64,000 bases of DNA from Alkalicoccobacillus plakortidis. GTDB taxonomy: Bacteria > Bacillota > Bacilli > Bacillales > Bacillaceae_D. The position numbers were made by a program, and so were the translations under genes. This document shows positions 37,912 through 47,997 of this stretch, piece by piece (the first letter of the stretch is position 1; each line of letters begins with the position of its first letter). A model generated the notes under the pieces. The model ran no database searches, was not told where the DNA came from, and was given only the letters and a program-made list of their open reading frames with translations. The stretch lies in NCBI RefSeq assembly GCF_023703085.1, contig NZ_JAMQJY010000001.1, positions 620,001 through 684,000 of the forward strand, read 5' to 3'.

Positions 37912-38799
37912 TTAAGGATTATACGTAATTTCAATTTTTTGATGAACAAGATCAAGTGGAAGCTCTACCTCTTCATCATTTATAAATACAGTGGCGTTTT
38001 GAGAAGCTCCAAGGTTGATCAAAATGGACTCCTGATCGCTATAATCCTCTGAAATCTCATTGCCATCACTAAAGCCAGTAGATGGAACAAGAAACTCACC
38101 GTCTGCATCTTTAATGTCGGCATAACAATCACCAGTAAATTCAACCCGAACATCAAAATCAGGTGCTTCAAGGTCAAATGAAGAGGTATTTCCTGAGCTT
38201 TCGTTAAACGTCAGGGTACTTGTTGGCTCGTCTTCTTCAGTCTCATCTTCTGTATCTGATGTTCCCTCATCCGATGAGTCTTGCTCGTCTTCCGCCTCGT
38301 CTTCAGCAGGTTCATCTTCTGGCTCTGGCTCGTCACCGTATTCAGCATCTATTGTGGGTGTATTCTCTGGAGCAATAGGCGCATTGTCTCCGCTTGAGAA
38401 ATTCCCTCTAAACACCCATATTGCTGCTGCAATCACAATTAAAAAGACAATGACTGCAATGACCGGTAAAACAGATGCCACACGAGACTTTCTGTTAGCC
38501 GGTTGTTCAGGTATTGGTTTTCTACGTTCTGACCTAGATGGAATATTTTCTGCATTTTTGCTTGGCTGTGGTAATTCATTTTTGTGTTGCTCCAAAAATT
38601 CCGTTGAATCAATTCCAACAGCTTCAGCATACGTTTTAACAAATGCTCTTGCATAAAATAATCCAGGAAGAGAATCAAACCGTCCTTCTTCAATGGCCAG
38701 TAGATATCGCTTCTGTATTTTGGTTATCCGTTGCAAATCCTCAAGGGAGAGCTGTTTTTCATCACGTGCTTGTTTTAACTGTAATCCTAATTCTGACAT
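37912..38799 (-). CDS. ymfM: YmfM, RodZ-like helix-turn-helix membrane protein
   Basis: 295 aa. The N-terminal HTH domain (LGLQLKQARDEKQLSLEDL, ITKIQKRYLLAIEEGRFDSL) is followed by a basic segment and one membrane helix (VLPVIAVIVFLIVIAAAIWV). An unusually acidic Asp/Glu-rich external linker of about 60 residues and a C-terminal DUF4115-like beta domain follow. RodZ proteins link MreB to wall synthesis and cell shape. ATG 38799 follows GGTGGGTG. The acidic outer region would fit life at high pH or salt, which is only a guess. Confidence 0.9.
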   Translation of the reverse strand: MSELGLQLKQARDEKQLSLEDLQRITKIQKRYLLAIEEGRFDSLPGLFYARAFVKTYAEAVGIDSTEFLEQHKNELPQPSKNAENIPSRSERRKPIPEQPANRKSRVASVLPVIAVIVFLIVIAAAIWVFRGNFSSGDNAPIAPENTPTIDAEYGDEPEPEDEPAEDEAEDEQDSSDEGTSDTEDETEEDEPTSTLTFNESSGNTSSFDLEAPDFDVRVEFTGDCYADIKDADGEFLVPSTGFSDGNEISEDYSDQESILINLGASQNATVFINDEEVELPLDLVHQKIEITYNP

Positions 38800-38819
38800 C
38801 TTAACACCCACCTACACCT

Positions 38820-39587
38820 TTAGCTTATATCAAAGGAAGAGAATCCTGGCTCGACTACATCATAGGTGATTTTTTCATTTTCATCATTACGCAATTCAAT
38901 AATGCAGTCAAAATCCTCGAGTTCATATTCCGTTTCCCGAACAAAAATATCTGGATGCTCAACTACCTTGACCACAGGTTGCCTCATTACCTCAGCTACT
39001 AAGGTTCTGTGCTTCTCTGTAGATCGCATCGTTGAAACAATTCCATCAATGATAAAGATATGATCTCCACCGAGCTCATCTTCTGCCAACTGGCTACGAA
39101 CGGTCTGTCTTAGCAGTGTGGAAGAAATAAAGGACCAACGTTTGTTTGCACACACACTTGCTGCTACAACAGACTCTGTTTTTCCGACCCGTGGCATGCC
39201 ACGAATGCCCACTAAATAATGTCCATCACGTTTATAAAGCTCGGCCATAAAATCAACCAAAAGCCCCAGTTCACGACGGATAAAACGGAATGTTTTACGT
39301 TCAGCTGCATCCCTTTCAATATAACGTCCATGTCTAATCGCTAAGCGATCACGGACTCTTGGTTCACGAAACTTTGTTACTGATACACTGCCAATCGTAT
39401 GTAAAATGGATTTAAAGCGTTCCACTTGGTCATCACTGTCACTACTAAGTAACATACCTCGTCGACTGTCATCAATACCGTTAATGGTCATAATATTAAT
39501 GGAAAGCATCCCAAGTAACGAAGAAATATCCCCTAGAATCCCCGGTCTGTTTTCTAATAATTGGTATTCAAAATACCATTCCTTCAT
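38820..39587 (-). CDS. ymfK: YmfK (DUF3388): ACT-like domain plus P-loop
   Basis: 255 aa, unknown function. Residues 3-60 look like an ACT-type ligand domain (YQLLENRPGILGDISSLLGM, SINIMTINGID). A P-loop follows, GMPRVGKTES near residue 128, and a Walker-B-like HIFIIDGIVST. The family is conserved next to ymfM and ymfJ in Bacillus. Start ATG 39587 (MKEWYFEYQ) is chosen because family members begin there. Confidence 0.85.
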   Translation of the reverse strand: MKEWYFEYQLLENRPGILGDISSLLGMLSINIMTINGIDDSRRGMLLSSDSDDQVERFKSILHTIGSVSVTKFREPRVRDRLAIRHGRYIERDAAERKTFRFIRRELGLLVDFMAELYKRDGHYLVGIRGMPRVGKTESVVAASVCANKRWSFISSTLLRQTVRSQLAEDELGGDHIFIIDGIVSTMRSTEKHRTLVAEVMRQPVVKVVEHPDIFVRETEYELEDFDCIIELRNDENEKITYDVVEPGFSSFDIS

Positions 39588-39756
39588 AATCAACACCGCC
39601 TTGTCCAAAAAAGAATGATGGAACATGGATTCTGACAAATTCAGCTAAAATATTCACTACTTTTGTTAATGATAATGGATTTTTAGCTGAATTGAAAGGT
39701 TTTTTATAGATGCCATACATTTTATTCAATCCTAATTATGTTTAACATATAAAAAA

Positions 39757-39783
39757 GGCACCGCTACTATAATATGCGGTACC
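39757..39783 (-). terminator. ymfJ terminator
   Basis: GGTACCGC and GCGGTGCC pair with an AT loop and are followed by TTTTTT on the minus strand. Confidence 0.85.
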
Positions 39784-39797
39784 TAAAAAACATATGA

Positions 39798-40046
39798 CTA
39801 TTTGTGATCAACAAGTTTCACCATCATGTTGGCAATGGCATGCTGTTCTTCTTCATCTGCTACTTTCCAAAGCTCAGCAAGCACACGTTCTTGTTCATTT
39901 TTTGGCTCTACTTGACCTGCAAGGTATTCGCCAACTTGATGAGCTACATCTGAAATAACTCCTTCAGATAAGCCTTGATCCTGCGCTTGATCCAAACGAA
40001 CATTTAAAAACTCTTTCCAATGGTCCCAGTTATCAACTACTGACAT
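39798..40046 (-). CDS. ymfJ: YmfJ (DUF3243)
   Basis: 82 aa, helical and acidic, beginning MSVVDNWDHWKEFLNVRLDQ and ending IANMMVKLVDHK. It matches the small DUF3243 family found at this locus in Bacillus. Function unknown. AGGAGG precedes the start. It has its own terminator. Confidence 0.88.
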   Translation of the reverse strand: MSVVDNWDHWKEFLNVRLDQAQDQGLSEGVISDVAHQVGEYLAGQVEPKNEQERVLAELWKVADEEEQHAIANMMVKLVDHK

Positions 40047-40126
40047 GGTTAGATTCCTCCTTAAATTGTACTACGCAATTAGCATTCGTCATTTAGCCAA
40101 TTTTATACGGAGAAATTCAAGGCTTT

Positions 40127-40853
40127 TTAATGCCAGGCACCATTTACTTCGATGATTTGTCCATTTAGATAATGAGAATCAGGACCAACTAAAAAGAGCA
40201 CTGCGTTAGCGATATCCTGAGGTGTACCTAATGTTCCCGCTGGAATGTCATCTTCAATCAATTGTCGATCCTCTTGGCTGTAATCGTGCATCATTCTTGT
40301 TTCAATCGCACCAGGAGCTATCGCATTCACTTGAATTCCACTAGGTGCAACTTCCTTTGCAAGTCCTTTAACAAAACTGTTAAGCCCACCTTTTGCTGCA
40401 GAGTACGCCACTTCATATGATGCACCGGTCACTCCCCAGATGGAAGAGATTGCAATGATTTTCCAGCTTTTTTTTGAATCATTGCTGAAGTAGCTGGCGA
40501 GCAAGCTTCATCGGAGTAAACAAATGCACCATCATCAGCTCTGTTAAATCTTGATCAGTTAATTCGGTTAATAGTCCACGTATGGAGTGACCTGCAGCGT
40601 GCACAAACACATCAACCGGACCCGTTAATTGCGCTAATAGACGTTCAGGTCCATCAGGTTGAGATAAGTCAGCCTGGATCAATATCACTTCTGCACCGTT
40701 ACGTTGACACTTTTTTTGAACCTGTTCTGCTTGTTCGCGGTTCCGGTGATAATGAATACTTAACAATACATCTGGTGTCGCAAACGTTTCTGCAATCGCT
40801 GCACCAATGCCACCAGATGCACCAGTAATCAAAGTATGCTTTTTCTCGATCAT
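40127..40853 (-). pseudogene. ymfI: YmfI, short-chain dehydrogenase (FabG-like), frame broken
   Basis: SDR-fold oxidoreductase of about 242 aa in related genomes. The N-terminal frame has the cofactor loop TGASGGIGAAIAE and HAAGHS. The C-terminal frame has ISSIWGVTG and the catalytic YSAAKGG, then NAIAPGAIETRM. The frame changes between 40460 and 40485 in an A-rich stretch. Adding one A after CAA and one A in GGAAAATC would give the family-like QQMIQKKAGKIIAISS. ATG 40853 overlaps the ymfH stop in ATGA, so it is translationally coupled. Confidence 0.8.
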
Positions 40854-42136
40854 GCTTCTGCGCGTACCTGACAAACCGTTGAACGAGATAGCTGAAAATG
40901 ATCACGCAATATGTCTTCTAGCTCTGTTTTTGTGAATGATTCTAATACAGGAACCACATCAAATAGGTTCATTTGATTAAATTGATACCTTGTAAACTGA
41001 GTGGCAATAAACTCAGGTGAATTTAACGAACGTAGGAAAGACCCTATTTTTTTCTTCACAGCCCGTTCCATGCTTTGCTGATTAATCTCACTTTGGACAA
41101 ATTCTTGGATCATGCTTTTAATTTGCTCAGCTAATTGATCCGGATCTGGCGAATCTCCACCAACAATCGTGAAGCCAAATCCATGTTCACCAGTGTATTC
41201 ATATGAAAACGTATCATCAATCAAACCTGAATCATATAACGTTTGATAATTCTTAGAACTTTGCCCAAACATTAAATCAAGCAGAATTTTGACCCCAAGC
41301 TCACGTTTTAATAAATCATGTCCTTGACGATCCGTACCTGTTTCCTTAATACCTACTAAGCATTTTGGTGCTTGAACAGGCATACGAATGATTGTTTTTT
41401 CTTTTGCAACATGATCTGGTTCTTCTTCAAAAAAGCGCTTAATGTCCTGTGGTGGGGCAAACGTTTTGCCAGCCTGGTTCGCTTTAATTTGCTTCATAAC
41501 TTCTTCTGGTTCCACCGCTCCAACAACAAATAAGAGCATATTGCTTGGATGATAGAAGGTGTGATAACACTTGTATAACCAATCATCTGTAATATGTGAA
41601 ATTGATTCGATCGTACCTGCGATATCAATTTTTACAGGATGATGCACATAAAGATTCTCTATCACACCAAAATAAAGTCTCCAATCAGGATTATCATCAT
41701 ACATCGTGATTTCCTGATTAATGATTCCTTTTTCCTTCTCGACACTTTCAGGAGTAAAATAAGGATGCTGAACAAAATCAACTAATGTCTCTAAGTTCTT
41801 AGCAACGTTAGACGTACTAGAAAATAAATAGGCTGTGCTTGTAAAACTAGTGAATGCATTAGCTGATGCACCTTGCTTACTAAAATCATGGAATACGTCG
41901 CCCTTTTCATCTTCGAACATTTTATGCTCTAAGAAATGAGCGATGCCATCTGGAACTAAAAGTTCTTCGTCTCCATCAATCGGTACAAAGCGATGATCAA
42001 TGGAACCATATTTTGTTGTAAAAGTCGCAAACGTCTTATTAAATCCCTCTTTTGGGAGAATGTAAACGTTGAGTCCATTTTCCAGTGTTTCATGATAAAA
42101 GGTTTCATTTAATTGCTTAAACGGCACTTGATTCAT
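40850..42136 (-). CDS. ymfH: YmfH, M16-family zinc peptidase (active-type)
   Basis: 428 aa. The inverted zinc motif HxxEH is intact as HFLEH near residue 66, with the second-glutamate region around EKEKGIINQEI. It pairs with YmfF encoded just upstream, which lacks the motif. Such active/inactive M16 pairs often form heterodimers. Substrate unknown; a peptide-degrading role is inferred. It overlaps ymfF by 20 bp. Confidence 0.92.
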   Translation of the reverse strand: MNQVPFKQLNETFYHETLENGLNVYILPKEGFNKTFATFTTKYGSIDHRFVPIDGDEELLVPDGIAHFLEHKMFEDEKGDVFHDFSKQGASANAFTSFTSTAYLFSSTSNVAKNLETLVDFVQHPYFTPESVEKEKGIINQEITMYDDNPDWRLYFGVIENLYVHHPVKIDIAGTIESISHITDDWLYKCYHTFYHPSNMLLFVVGAVEPEEVMKQIKANQAGKTFAPPQDIKRFFEEEPDHVAKEKTIIRMPVQAPKCLVGIKETGTDRQGHDLLKRELGVKILLDLMFGQSSKNYQTLYDSGLIDDTFSYEYTGEHGFGFTIVGGDSPDPDQLAEQIKSMIQEFVQSEINQQSMERAVKKKIGSFLRSLNSPEFIATQFTRYQFNQMNLFDVVPVLESFTKTELEDILRDHFQLSRSTVCQVRAEA

Positions 42137-43422
42137 TTTCTTCTCCTCCCTTCAGAAAGTAGATCGTATCAAGCTCACATTTGTTTGCAGCAGCAATGAT
42201 CTCTTCTCTGCTAACACTCTCAATTTGCTCTAACAGCTTCTCGACTGATTGATTAGCGTTACTAAGGACCTCGCGATAATTTAGCTCGATTTGGCCAGAG
42301 GCTGAATCGGAAGTCTCGAGTAATTGATTACGTAACATGGATTTTGTCTGCTCAATCTCATCCTCTGTAAAATCGCCTTTTTTCATTAAAGAAAACTGTT
42401 CTTGAATAATCTCTACTGCTCGATCATATTTTTCAAATTCAATGCCTGCCATTACCATCAAAATACCTTTATGACTCTCAAGACGCGAGGCTGCATAATA
42501 GGCTAGACTCTCTTTCTCACGCACATTTATAAATAATTTGGAGTGTGAGAATCCGCCGTACATCCCATTAAATACTTGCATTGCCGCATAGTCAGCATCA
42601 CCATAATGAGTATGTGTACGGAACCCCATGTTTAGTTTACCTTGTTTAATCTCTTGAGTCTCCGCTACCACCTTTACCTCTTTCACAACTGGTGACTTAG
42701 GACGTTTTGCAGGTTCATGTTTATTTGATTGTTTTAGTTGAAACGCTTGGTGGATCTCGTCGGTAACCTGCTTTTCATCCACATCACCAACGATATATAG
42801 ATCGATGTTGTCGGTTTGTAGCATGCCTTTGTAATACTCATAAAGTGATGTAGGAGTGATGGCTTCTACTCCAAGCTATATCACCAAATGCCGGAATCGC
42901 ATAGGCTTCACCTTTGCACATCACTTCTGTTGCTTTCATATTGGCATAACGCATCTTATCATCGTAAACAGACTCAATTCGTTGCTTTAATGTTCTTTTC
43001 TCAGTCTCAACAACCTCTGAAACAAAGGCTTCATCTTTGAGCTCAGGATGTAAAATCACATCTGAGAGAACTTCCAAAGCTTGTTGCAGCAAAGAATCTG
43101 TATCACGTAAATAACGTTCATTTGCAACATCCATAAAAAATGTCATAACGTGCTGTTCTCCACTTTTACGAACATCTCCACTTAATCTCGCTCCGTACAA
43201 ATCATCAAGATGTACCCGAAGTTTTTGGCGTGATGGCCATTTTTTAGTTCCACCTTGCAGCACATGTGGCAATAGTGCACGTAAGGCAACCGTTTCTTTT
43301 TCGAGTGGTGCACGAAGCATAACCATTAGTGTGGTCGTTTTGTATTTATCCGTTTTCATCACGTGAACATGAATACCTTGATGCTCAAATTGCTGTTCAT
43401 TTTGTTCCATATCGGCACTCAT
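42117..43422 (-). pseudogene. ymfF: YmfF, M16-family non-catalytic partner, frame broken
   Basis: Expected length about 425 aa. The first frame (from MSADMEQ or the internal ATG at 43410) runs to KGEAYAIPAFGDIAW; the second begins at about 42870 and continues EAITPTSLYEYYKGMLQT to 42117. Removing one T from GCTTGG at 42871-42876 joins them as GDIAGVEAITP. There is no HxxEH motif in the N-terminal part (RALLPHVLQGGT instead), as is normal for this subunit. The gene starts a run ymfF-ymfH-ymfI with overlapping ends. Confidence 0.85.
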
Positions 43423-43517
43423 TCCTTTCCATAAATAGCGTCATTAAAGCAACCTGCATATCCTTCTAGTATACCATATTAAGGAATCATTCATGCCTAA
43501 TCAGACTTCAATTTCAT

Positions 43518-43554
43518 AAAAAACAACCGAGATCCTTTGATCCGGTTGTTTTTT
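43518..43554 (-). terminator. ymfC terminator
   Basis: ACAACCGGATC and GATCTCGGTTGT pair with a 5-nt loop and T/A runs on both sides. Confidence 0.92.
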
Positions 43555-43556
43555 GA

Positions 43557-44276
43557 TTACGTCATAAATCGTTTACGAAGCACATGAAATTTAAATTTAT
43601 CAGCTCGGAAATAATTTTGCGAGTATAAGATCGGTTGGTCATGCTGGTCATAATGAGTTTGATTTAAAAGAAGTAGTGCAGAACCTGCATCCGACTCAAG
43701 CAGCTCTGATACCGTTTCATGATATCCAATCGGTTCAATATACGTAACAGCATACGTAATGATTTTACCAATTTCACTTAAAAATTGAAAAAGGGATTTC
43801 GTTTCATGAACGGAACGATTTGAGAGTAAATGATAAGGCACCCGATCAAGACAATAGACAACAGGCACATCATCCGCGGTACGTAGCCGCTCAATTTGAA
43901 AAACCTTTTCTAAATCACGTTGTTTAAAGAGCTCCTGATCTTCTTCTGTTGCTTCTAAAATAGAGTCAGATAAAAAAATCGTGCCAGGCTCCATATTTGC
44001 CTTACGAATCATATCCGTCACACTTGATAGTTCTTCAATTCCAGCAGTTAGCATGGGCTTTGCGTTTACAAATGTGCCAACACCATGCCTCCTCACTAGA
44101 AGACCCTCATCCTCAAGCAGACGAAGCGCCTCCCGTAAAGTAGCACGGCTGACTCCAAGTTGTTTGGCTAATTCAAATTCAGATGGAAGTTGCTTTCCCT
44201 CTTCGTATTTCTCTATGTCTTGGCGCAACTTATCAATAACCTGTAAATATAGTGGTCTGTAATCAGTTTTGATCAC
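43557..44276 (-). CDS. ymfC: GntR/HutC-family regulator YmfC
   Basis: 239 aa. The N-terminal winged HTH (LPSEFELAKQLGVSRATLREAL) is followed by a UTRA ligand domain. GTG 44276 (VIKTDYRPLYLQV) is preferred because GGGGGAGAG lies just upstream and includes a possible ATG at 44291. In B. subtilis it sits beside spoIIIE as here. The ligand and targets are unknown. Confidence 0.88.
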   Translation of the reverse strand: MIKTDYRPLYLQVIDKLRQDIEKYEEGKQLPSEFELAKQLGVSRATLREALRLLEDEGLLVRRHGVGTFVNAKPMLTAGIEELSSVTDMIRKANMEPGTIFLSDSILEATEEDQELFKQRDLEKVFQIERLRTADDVPVVYCLDRVPYHLLSNRSVHETKSLFQFLSEIGKIITYAVTYIEPIGYHETVSELLESDAGSALLLLNQTHYDQHDQPILYSQNYFRADKFKFHVLRKRFMT

Positions 44277-44307
44277 AGTCTCTCCCCCCATTCATCTTCT
44301 ATACAAC

Positions 44308-46686
44308 CTAAGACGACACTTCATCCTCTGATTTGGCTGAAATAAGCACCTCACGTGGTTTGCTACCTTCATACTTACCTACGATTCCGCGGAGCTCCAT
44401 CTCATCAATTAACCGGGCAGCTCGTGTATAACCAATTCTAAATCGGCGTTGTAGCATCGATACAGAAGCGGTATTCATCTCCACAACAAGGTCAACTGCT
44501 GACGAATAAAGCTCATCTTGAACCTCTGCTTTTGGCGTTTCTACTTCCTCAGTTGGTGTCATCTCTTCTTGATATTGTGCTTTTTGCTGAGAAATGACAA
44601 AGTCAACAATATCCTCTACCTCTTCATCTGATAAGAATGCACCTTGAATTCTTGTCGGTTTATTTGCACCAACAGGCAAGTACAACATATCCCCACGACC
44701 TAATAACTTCTCGGCTCCACCTGAATCCAGAATCGTTCTCGAATCCGTTTGTGAAGAAACACCAAAAGCAATTCGAGAAGGAATATTCGCTTTTATGACC
44801 CCTGTTATTACATCTACTGATGGTCTCTGTGTCGCAATAATCATATGGATACCAGAAGCTCTTGCCATTTGTGCCAATCTGGCAATCGAATCTTCTACAT
44901 CCCCTGATGCAACCATCATTAGATCAGCCAATTCATCAACAATCACTACAATATAAGGTAGGAAAGGTTGCTTAGCCTCTCCTGACTCATTTTGCTTTCT
45001 AATTAATTCGTTGTAGCCTTCCAAATTCCTCGTTCCACTATGCGAAAATAAATCATAACGTCTTTCCATTTCAGCGACTACTTTTTTTAAGGCTTGTGAG
45101 GCTCTTTTAGGTTCAGTTACAACAGGTGTTAGAAGATGTGGAATCCCATTATAAACATTTAACTCAACCATTTTAGGATCAATCATCATCAATTTTACTT
45201 CATGTGGTTTTGCTTTCATTAAAATACTTGTGATAATACCGTTAATACATACACTTTTCCCGCTACCAGTTGCTCCGGCTACGAGTAAGTGAGGCATTTT
45301 GTTCAACGGCGCAAGCACAGGTTCACCAGAAATATCTCGTCCAAGTCCAACGGAAAGTACATGCTCGTCTGCTTTAGATGGTGTAGAATCAAGTACTTCA
45401 CGTAAAGAAACAATCGCCACTTCTTTATTTGGAACTTCAATTCCAATCGCTGATTTTCCTGGTATTGGTGCTTCAATTCGAATATCTTTTGCTGCAAGTG
45501 CAAGTGCCAGATCATCTGCAAGATTTACGATTTTACTCACTTTTACGCCAATATTCGGATTCACTTCATATTTGGTTACAGCTGGTCCTAAATGAACTTT
45601 TGTTACACGTGCTTTAACCCCGAAACTATCTAACGTCTGCTCTAGCTTTCGGGCATTAGATGTTAGCTGCTGTTTCTCTTGATGTTGACCTGGTGTAGAT
45701 GCTGATTTTAATAAGTCAAAAGAAGGAAGTATGTATGATTCATTTGTTTCTCCAGCTGTCACAAGAGAAGCCGAGACCATCGTTTCTTCCTCTACTGATT
45801 CGTTACTCTTAGCTGGTTCTGTTTTTACTTGAGTTTGTTCAGCTTGCTTTTGTTGTGCAGGTTGCTCAGGTGTTTGATCCTGATAAGCATTTTGAGAGAA
45901 ATCAACGATCTCAGGAATTTCCGTTGGATACGTTTCCTCTGGCTCGGTAGTTGTTGAACGTGTTTTTCTTGTTTTTTTGTTTTCTTCCTGACTCTGTTGC
46001 TCTTTCTTCTTCTCTTCTCGAAGCGTTCGTTCTTCTTTCATTTTTTCTTTGGACTGTTTACTCCACTGTAAGCTCTCTTTAAATAAAGACGTCATAAAAT
46101 CAACAATGCCAAGATACGTCTTTCTAAATCCTTTACCTAACAGTTCAGAAACAGATCTACCTGTGATGAGAATCGTTCCAATAATCATGAGAATAATACA
46201 TAAAAAGATGGTCCCACCACTTGCAAAAAGAAAGTGACTTACAGCAAAGGCAACTGCACCAATCATACCTCCACCTAGTTCACCACTTAGACTGTTTCCA
46301 CTTGCTTCAAGCCAAAATAAATCCCAAGTATTACGGATGACAGATGTATCCGAAAAACCTCCACTTGCACCTAGAGACCGAAACAAGCTCCAGTGACCAA
46401 GCAAGGCAAGTGAGAGAACAATGATATAAAAACCTGCCATACGCCTTGACCAAAATGCAGGTTTTGTTCTCTTGAACATGATAAACAAAGATACAACAAG
46501 CAGTCCAATGGCCAAAAGGAAAAACCATTCCCCTAGAAAAAAACGAAACAAACGAACAAAGGCTTCTCCTACACTACCTAACCTCGCTAGTGTTACAACC
46601 GCTACTACAAGTAGGGCCAAGCCTACAATTTCGTAAGTCAGCTGCGATTTCCAATTTGTCTTTTTCCGTTTTTTGCGTCTTGCCAT
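44308..46686 (-). CDS. spoIIIE: DNA translocase SpoIIIE
   Basis: 792 aa FtsK/SpoIIIE-type pump that moves the chromosome into the forespore. About four to five membrane helices lie in residues 15-180, then a charged Glu/Gln/Lys linker (210-320). The motor has Walker [14 protein letters not shown] and Walker [13 protein letters not shown]. The C-terminal gamma winged helix ([20 protein letters not shown]) reads SRS/KOPS-like DNA. Position next to ymfC and tepA is as in B. subtilis. Confidence 0.97.
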   Translation of the reverse strand: MARRKKRKKTNWKSQLTYEIVGLALLVVAVVTLARLGSVGEAFVRLFRFFLGEWFFLLAIGLLVVSLFIMFKRTKPAFWSRRMAGFYIIVLSLALLGHWSLFRSLGASGGFSDTSVIRNTWDLFWLEASGNSLSGELGGGMIGAVAFAVSHFLFASGGTIFLCIILMIIGTILITGRSVSELLGKGFRKTYLGIVDFMTSLFKESLQWSKQSKEKMKEERTLREEKKKEQQSQEENKKTRKTRSTTTEPEETYPTEIPEIVDFSQNAYQDQTPEQPAQQKQAEQTQVKTEPAKSNESVEEETMVSASLVTAGETNESYILPSFDLLKSASTPGQHQEKQQLTSNARKLEQTLDSFGVKARVTKVHLGPAVTKYEVNPNIGVKVSKIVNLADDLALALAAKDIRIEAPIPGKSAIGIEVPNKEVAIVSLREVLDSTPSKADEHVLSVGLGRDISGEPVLAPLNKMPHLLVAGATGSGKSVCINGIITSILMKAKPHEVKLMMIDPKMVELNVYNGIPHLLTPVVTEPKRASQALKKVVAEMERRYDLFSHSGTRNLEGYNELIRKQNESGEAKQPFLPYIVVIVDELADLMMVASGDVEDSIARLAQMARASGIHMIIATQRPSVDVITGVIKANIPSRIAFGVSSQTDSRTILDSGGAEKLLGRGDMLYLPVGANKPTRIQGAFLSDEEVEDIVDFVISQQKAQYQEEMTPTEEVETPKAEVQDELYSSAVDLVVEMNTASVSMLQRRFRIGYTRAARLIDEMELRGIVGKYEGSKPREVLISAKSEDEVSS

Positions 46687-46730
46687 AGTACGGTCACCCT
46701 TTTATCCATTCGTCTATCCTAATATGAATA

Positions 46731-46749
46731 AGCAGCCAGATTGGCTGCT
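46731..46749 (-). terminator. Hairpin after ylzJ
   Basis: AGCAGCCA and TGGCTGCT pair around 3 nt; the tail on the minus strand (TATTCAT) is only moderately T-rich. Confidence 0.6.
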
Positions 46750-46803
46750 TTTCATGTATTCGATGGCTATTATTATAGCATAATCTGCATGTAGAACGAG
46801 CAA

Positions 46804-47025
46804 TTAAATTAGCGGATTTGCATCAATAATTGCCCCTGGGCTAAGCTGTTGATTTAAATACAGACTTACATCACTAGAAACAAGACGAACAACCCTATAT
46901 CTACCTGATTCAATTGGCTCAACAATCAGCTGTCCACTTTCAAAAGGAATTGTCATTTGTTGACTAAACTCATCACCTGTAGCTGGATACACTTGATCAA
47001 GAGGCATGCTTGTATATAAAATCAT
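46804..47025 (-). CDS. ylzJ: YlzJ-like small protein
   Basis: 73 aa, matching the YlzJ family that accompanies tepA in Bacillus. It starts [14 protein letters not shown] and ends [11 protein letters not shown]. Predicted all-beta and soluble; function unknown. Its ATG overlaps the tepA stop by 4 bp, indicating translational coupling. Confidence 0.88.
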   Translation of the reverse strand: MILYTSMPLDQVYPATGDEFSQQMTIPFESGQLIVEPIESGRYRVVRLVSSDVSLYLNQQLSPGAIIDANPLI

Positions 47026-47741
47026 TGCATAATCTCTCCTTGCTTATATCCCTCGATCAACTGATTCAACTTTTTCATCGCTTTCCCAATACCACCAACT
47101 TCATTGATCAATCCACAGTCAACTGCATCCACACCAATCACATTGGTCCCAATATCTCTTGTTAAATTCCCCTTAGAGAACATCAACTCTTTGAATTTCT
47201 CCTCAGAAATATCTGAATGGGCTGTCACAAAGCGAATAACCCGCTCTTGCATCTTATCCAAATATTCAAACGTTTGTGGTACACCAATGACCATTCCCGT
47301 TAGGCGTATCGGGTGAATCGTCATCGTTGCCGTCTCAGCAATGTACGAGTAATCGGATGCCGTTGCAATTGGAACTCCTATTGAATGGCCTCCACCTAGC
47401 ACTAACGTCACTGATGGCTTAGACATGGAAGCAATCATTTCTGAAATCGCGAGCCCTGCCTCCACATCCCCACCAACCGTATTCAATATTATGAGTAATC
47501 CCTCAATTTTTGAATTCTGCTCAGCTGCCACAAGCTGAGGAATAATATGCTCATATTTAGTTGTTTTATTTTGTGGAGGTAACTGCATATGCCCTTCAAT
47601 CTGACCAATTACAACTAGACAATGTATATTTGATGCTTCCATTTCAGGCACATTTGTTTGACCAAGCTCTTGAATTTTTTCAACCAACGAAGACTTTTTC
47701 TCCCCTGGATCATTCGGCTGCTGTTCAGGTTTTTCGTTCAT
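47022..47741 (-). CDS. tepA: TepA, ClpP-fold translocation-enhancing peptidase
   Basis: 239 aa. The ClpP/crotonase-like fold shows [20 protein letters not shown] and the probable catalytic serine in [11 protein letters not shown]; a histidine follows in TMTIHPIR. In B. subtilis it has been linked to protein secretion and spore SASP degradation. ATG 47741 (MNEKPEQQ) follows AAGGAGAG. Confidence 0.93.
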   Translation of the reverse strand: MNEKPEQQPNDPGEKKSSLVEKIQELGQTNVPEMEASNIHCLVVIGQIEGHMQLPPQNKTTKYEHIIPQLVAAEQNSKIEGLLIILNTVGGDVEAGLAISEMIASMSKPSVTLVLGGGHSIGVPIATASDYSYIAETATMTIHPIRLTGMVIGVPQTFEYLDKMQERVIRFVTAHSDISEEKFKELMFSKGNLTRDIGTNVIGVDAVDCGLINEVGGIGKAMKKLNQLIEGYKQGEIMQ

Positions 47742-47845
47742 GGCTTTCACTCTCCTTATTTGTGTACATAGACGTAGTATGTTCGGTTAGACCTTCGCTC
47801 ATGCGTGAGAAGAAATTGTTGATGATTAATAAGGTGAGACTCGGC

Positions 47846-47897
47846 TTTTGGCTTGTTAGCTCCTCTTTTGGCTTGTGGGGGTGGGGTTTTGGCTAGT
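47846..47897. repeat. Three TTTTGGCT boxes 20 and 21 bp apart
   Basis: TTTTGGCT starts at 47846, 47866 and 47887, followed by TG or AG. The two spacings add to 41 bp, the same alternate 20/21 pattern as the array at 262-445. It lies in the 250-bp gap between rnjB and tepA; the rest of that gap (47742-47960) shows no gene. Confidence 0.7.
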
Positions 47898-47960
47898 ATC
47901 CACTCCGCTCATGAGCCTTATCCTCCGCCAACAACCTGCCTCTCTCACTTTTCAGACACA

Positions 47961-47991
47961 AAAAAGCACAGCTCGCTGAGCTGTGCTTTTT
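47961..47991 (-). terminator. rnjB terminator
   Basis: AAAAAGCACAGCTC and GAGCTGTGCTTTTT pair nearly perfectly, and the T run follows on the minus strand. Confidence 0.93.
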
Positions 47992-47997
47992 AATCAT

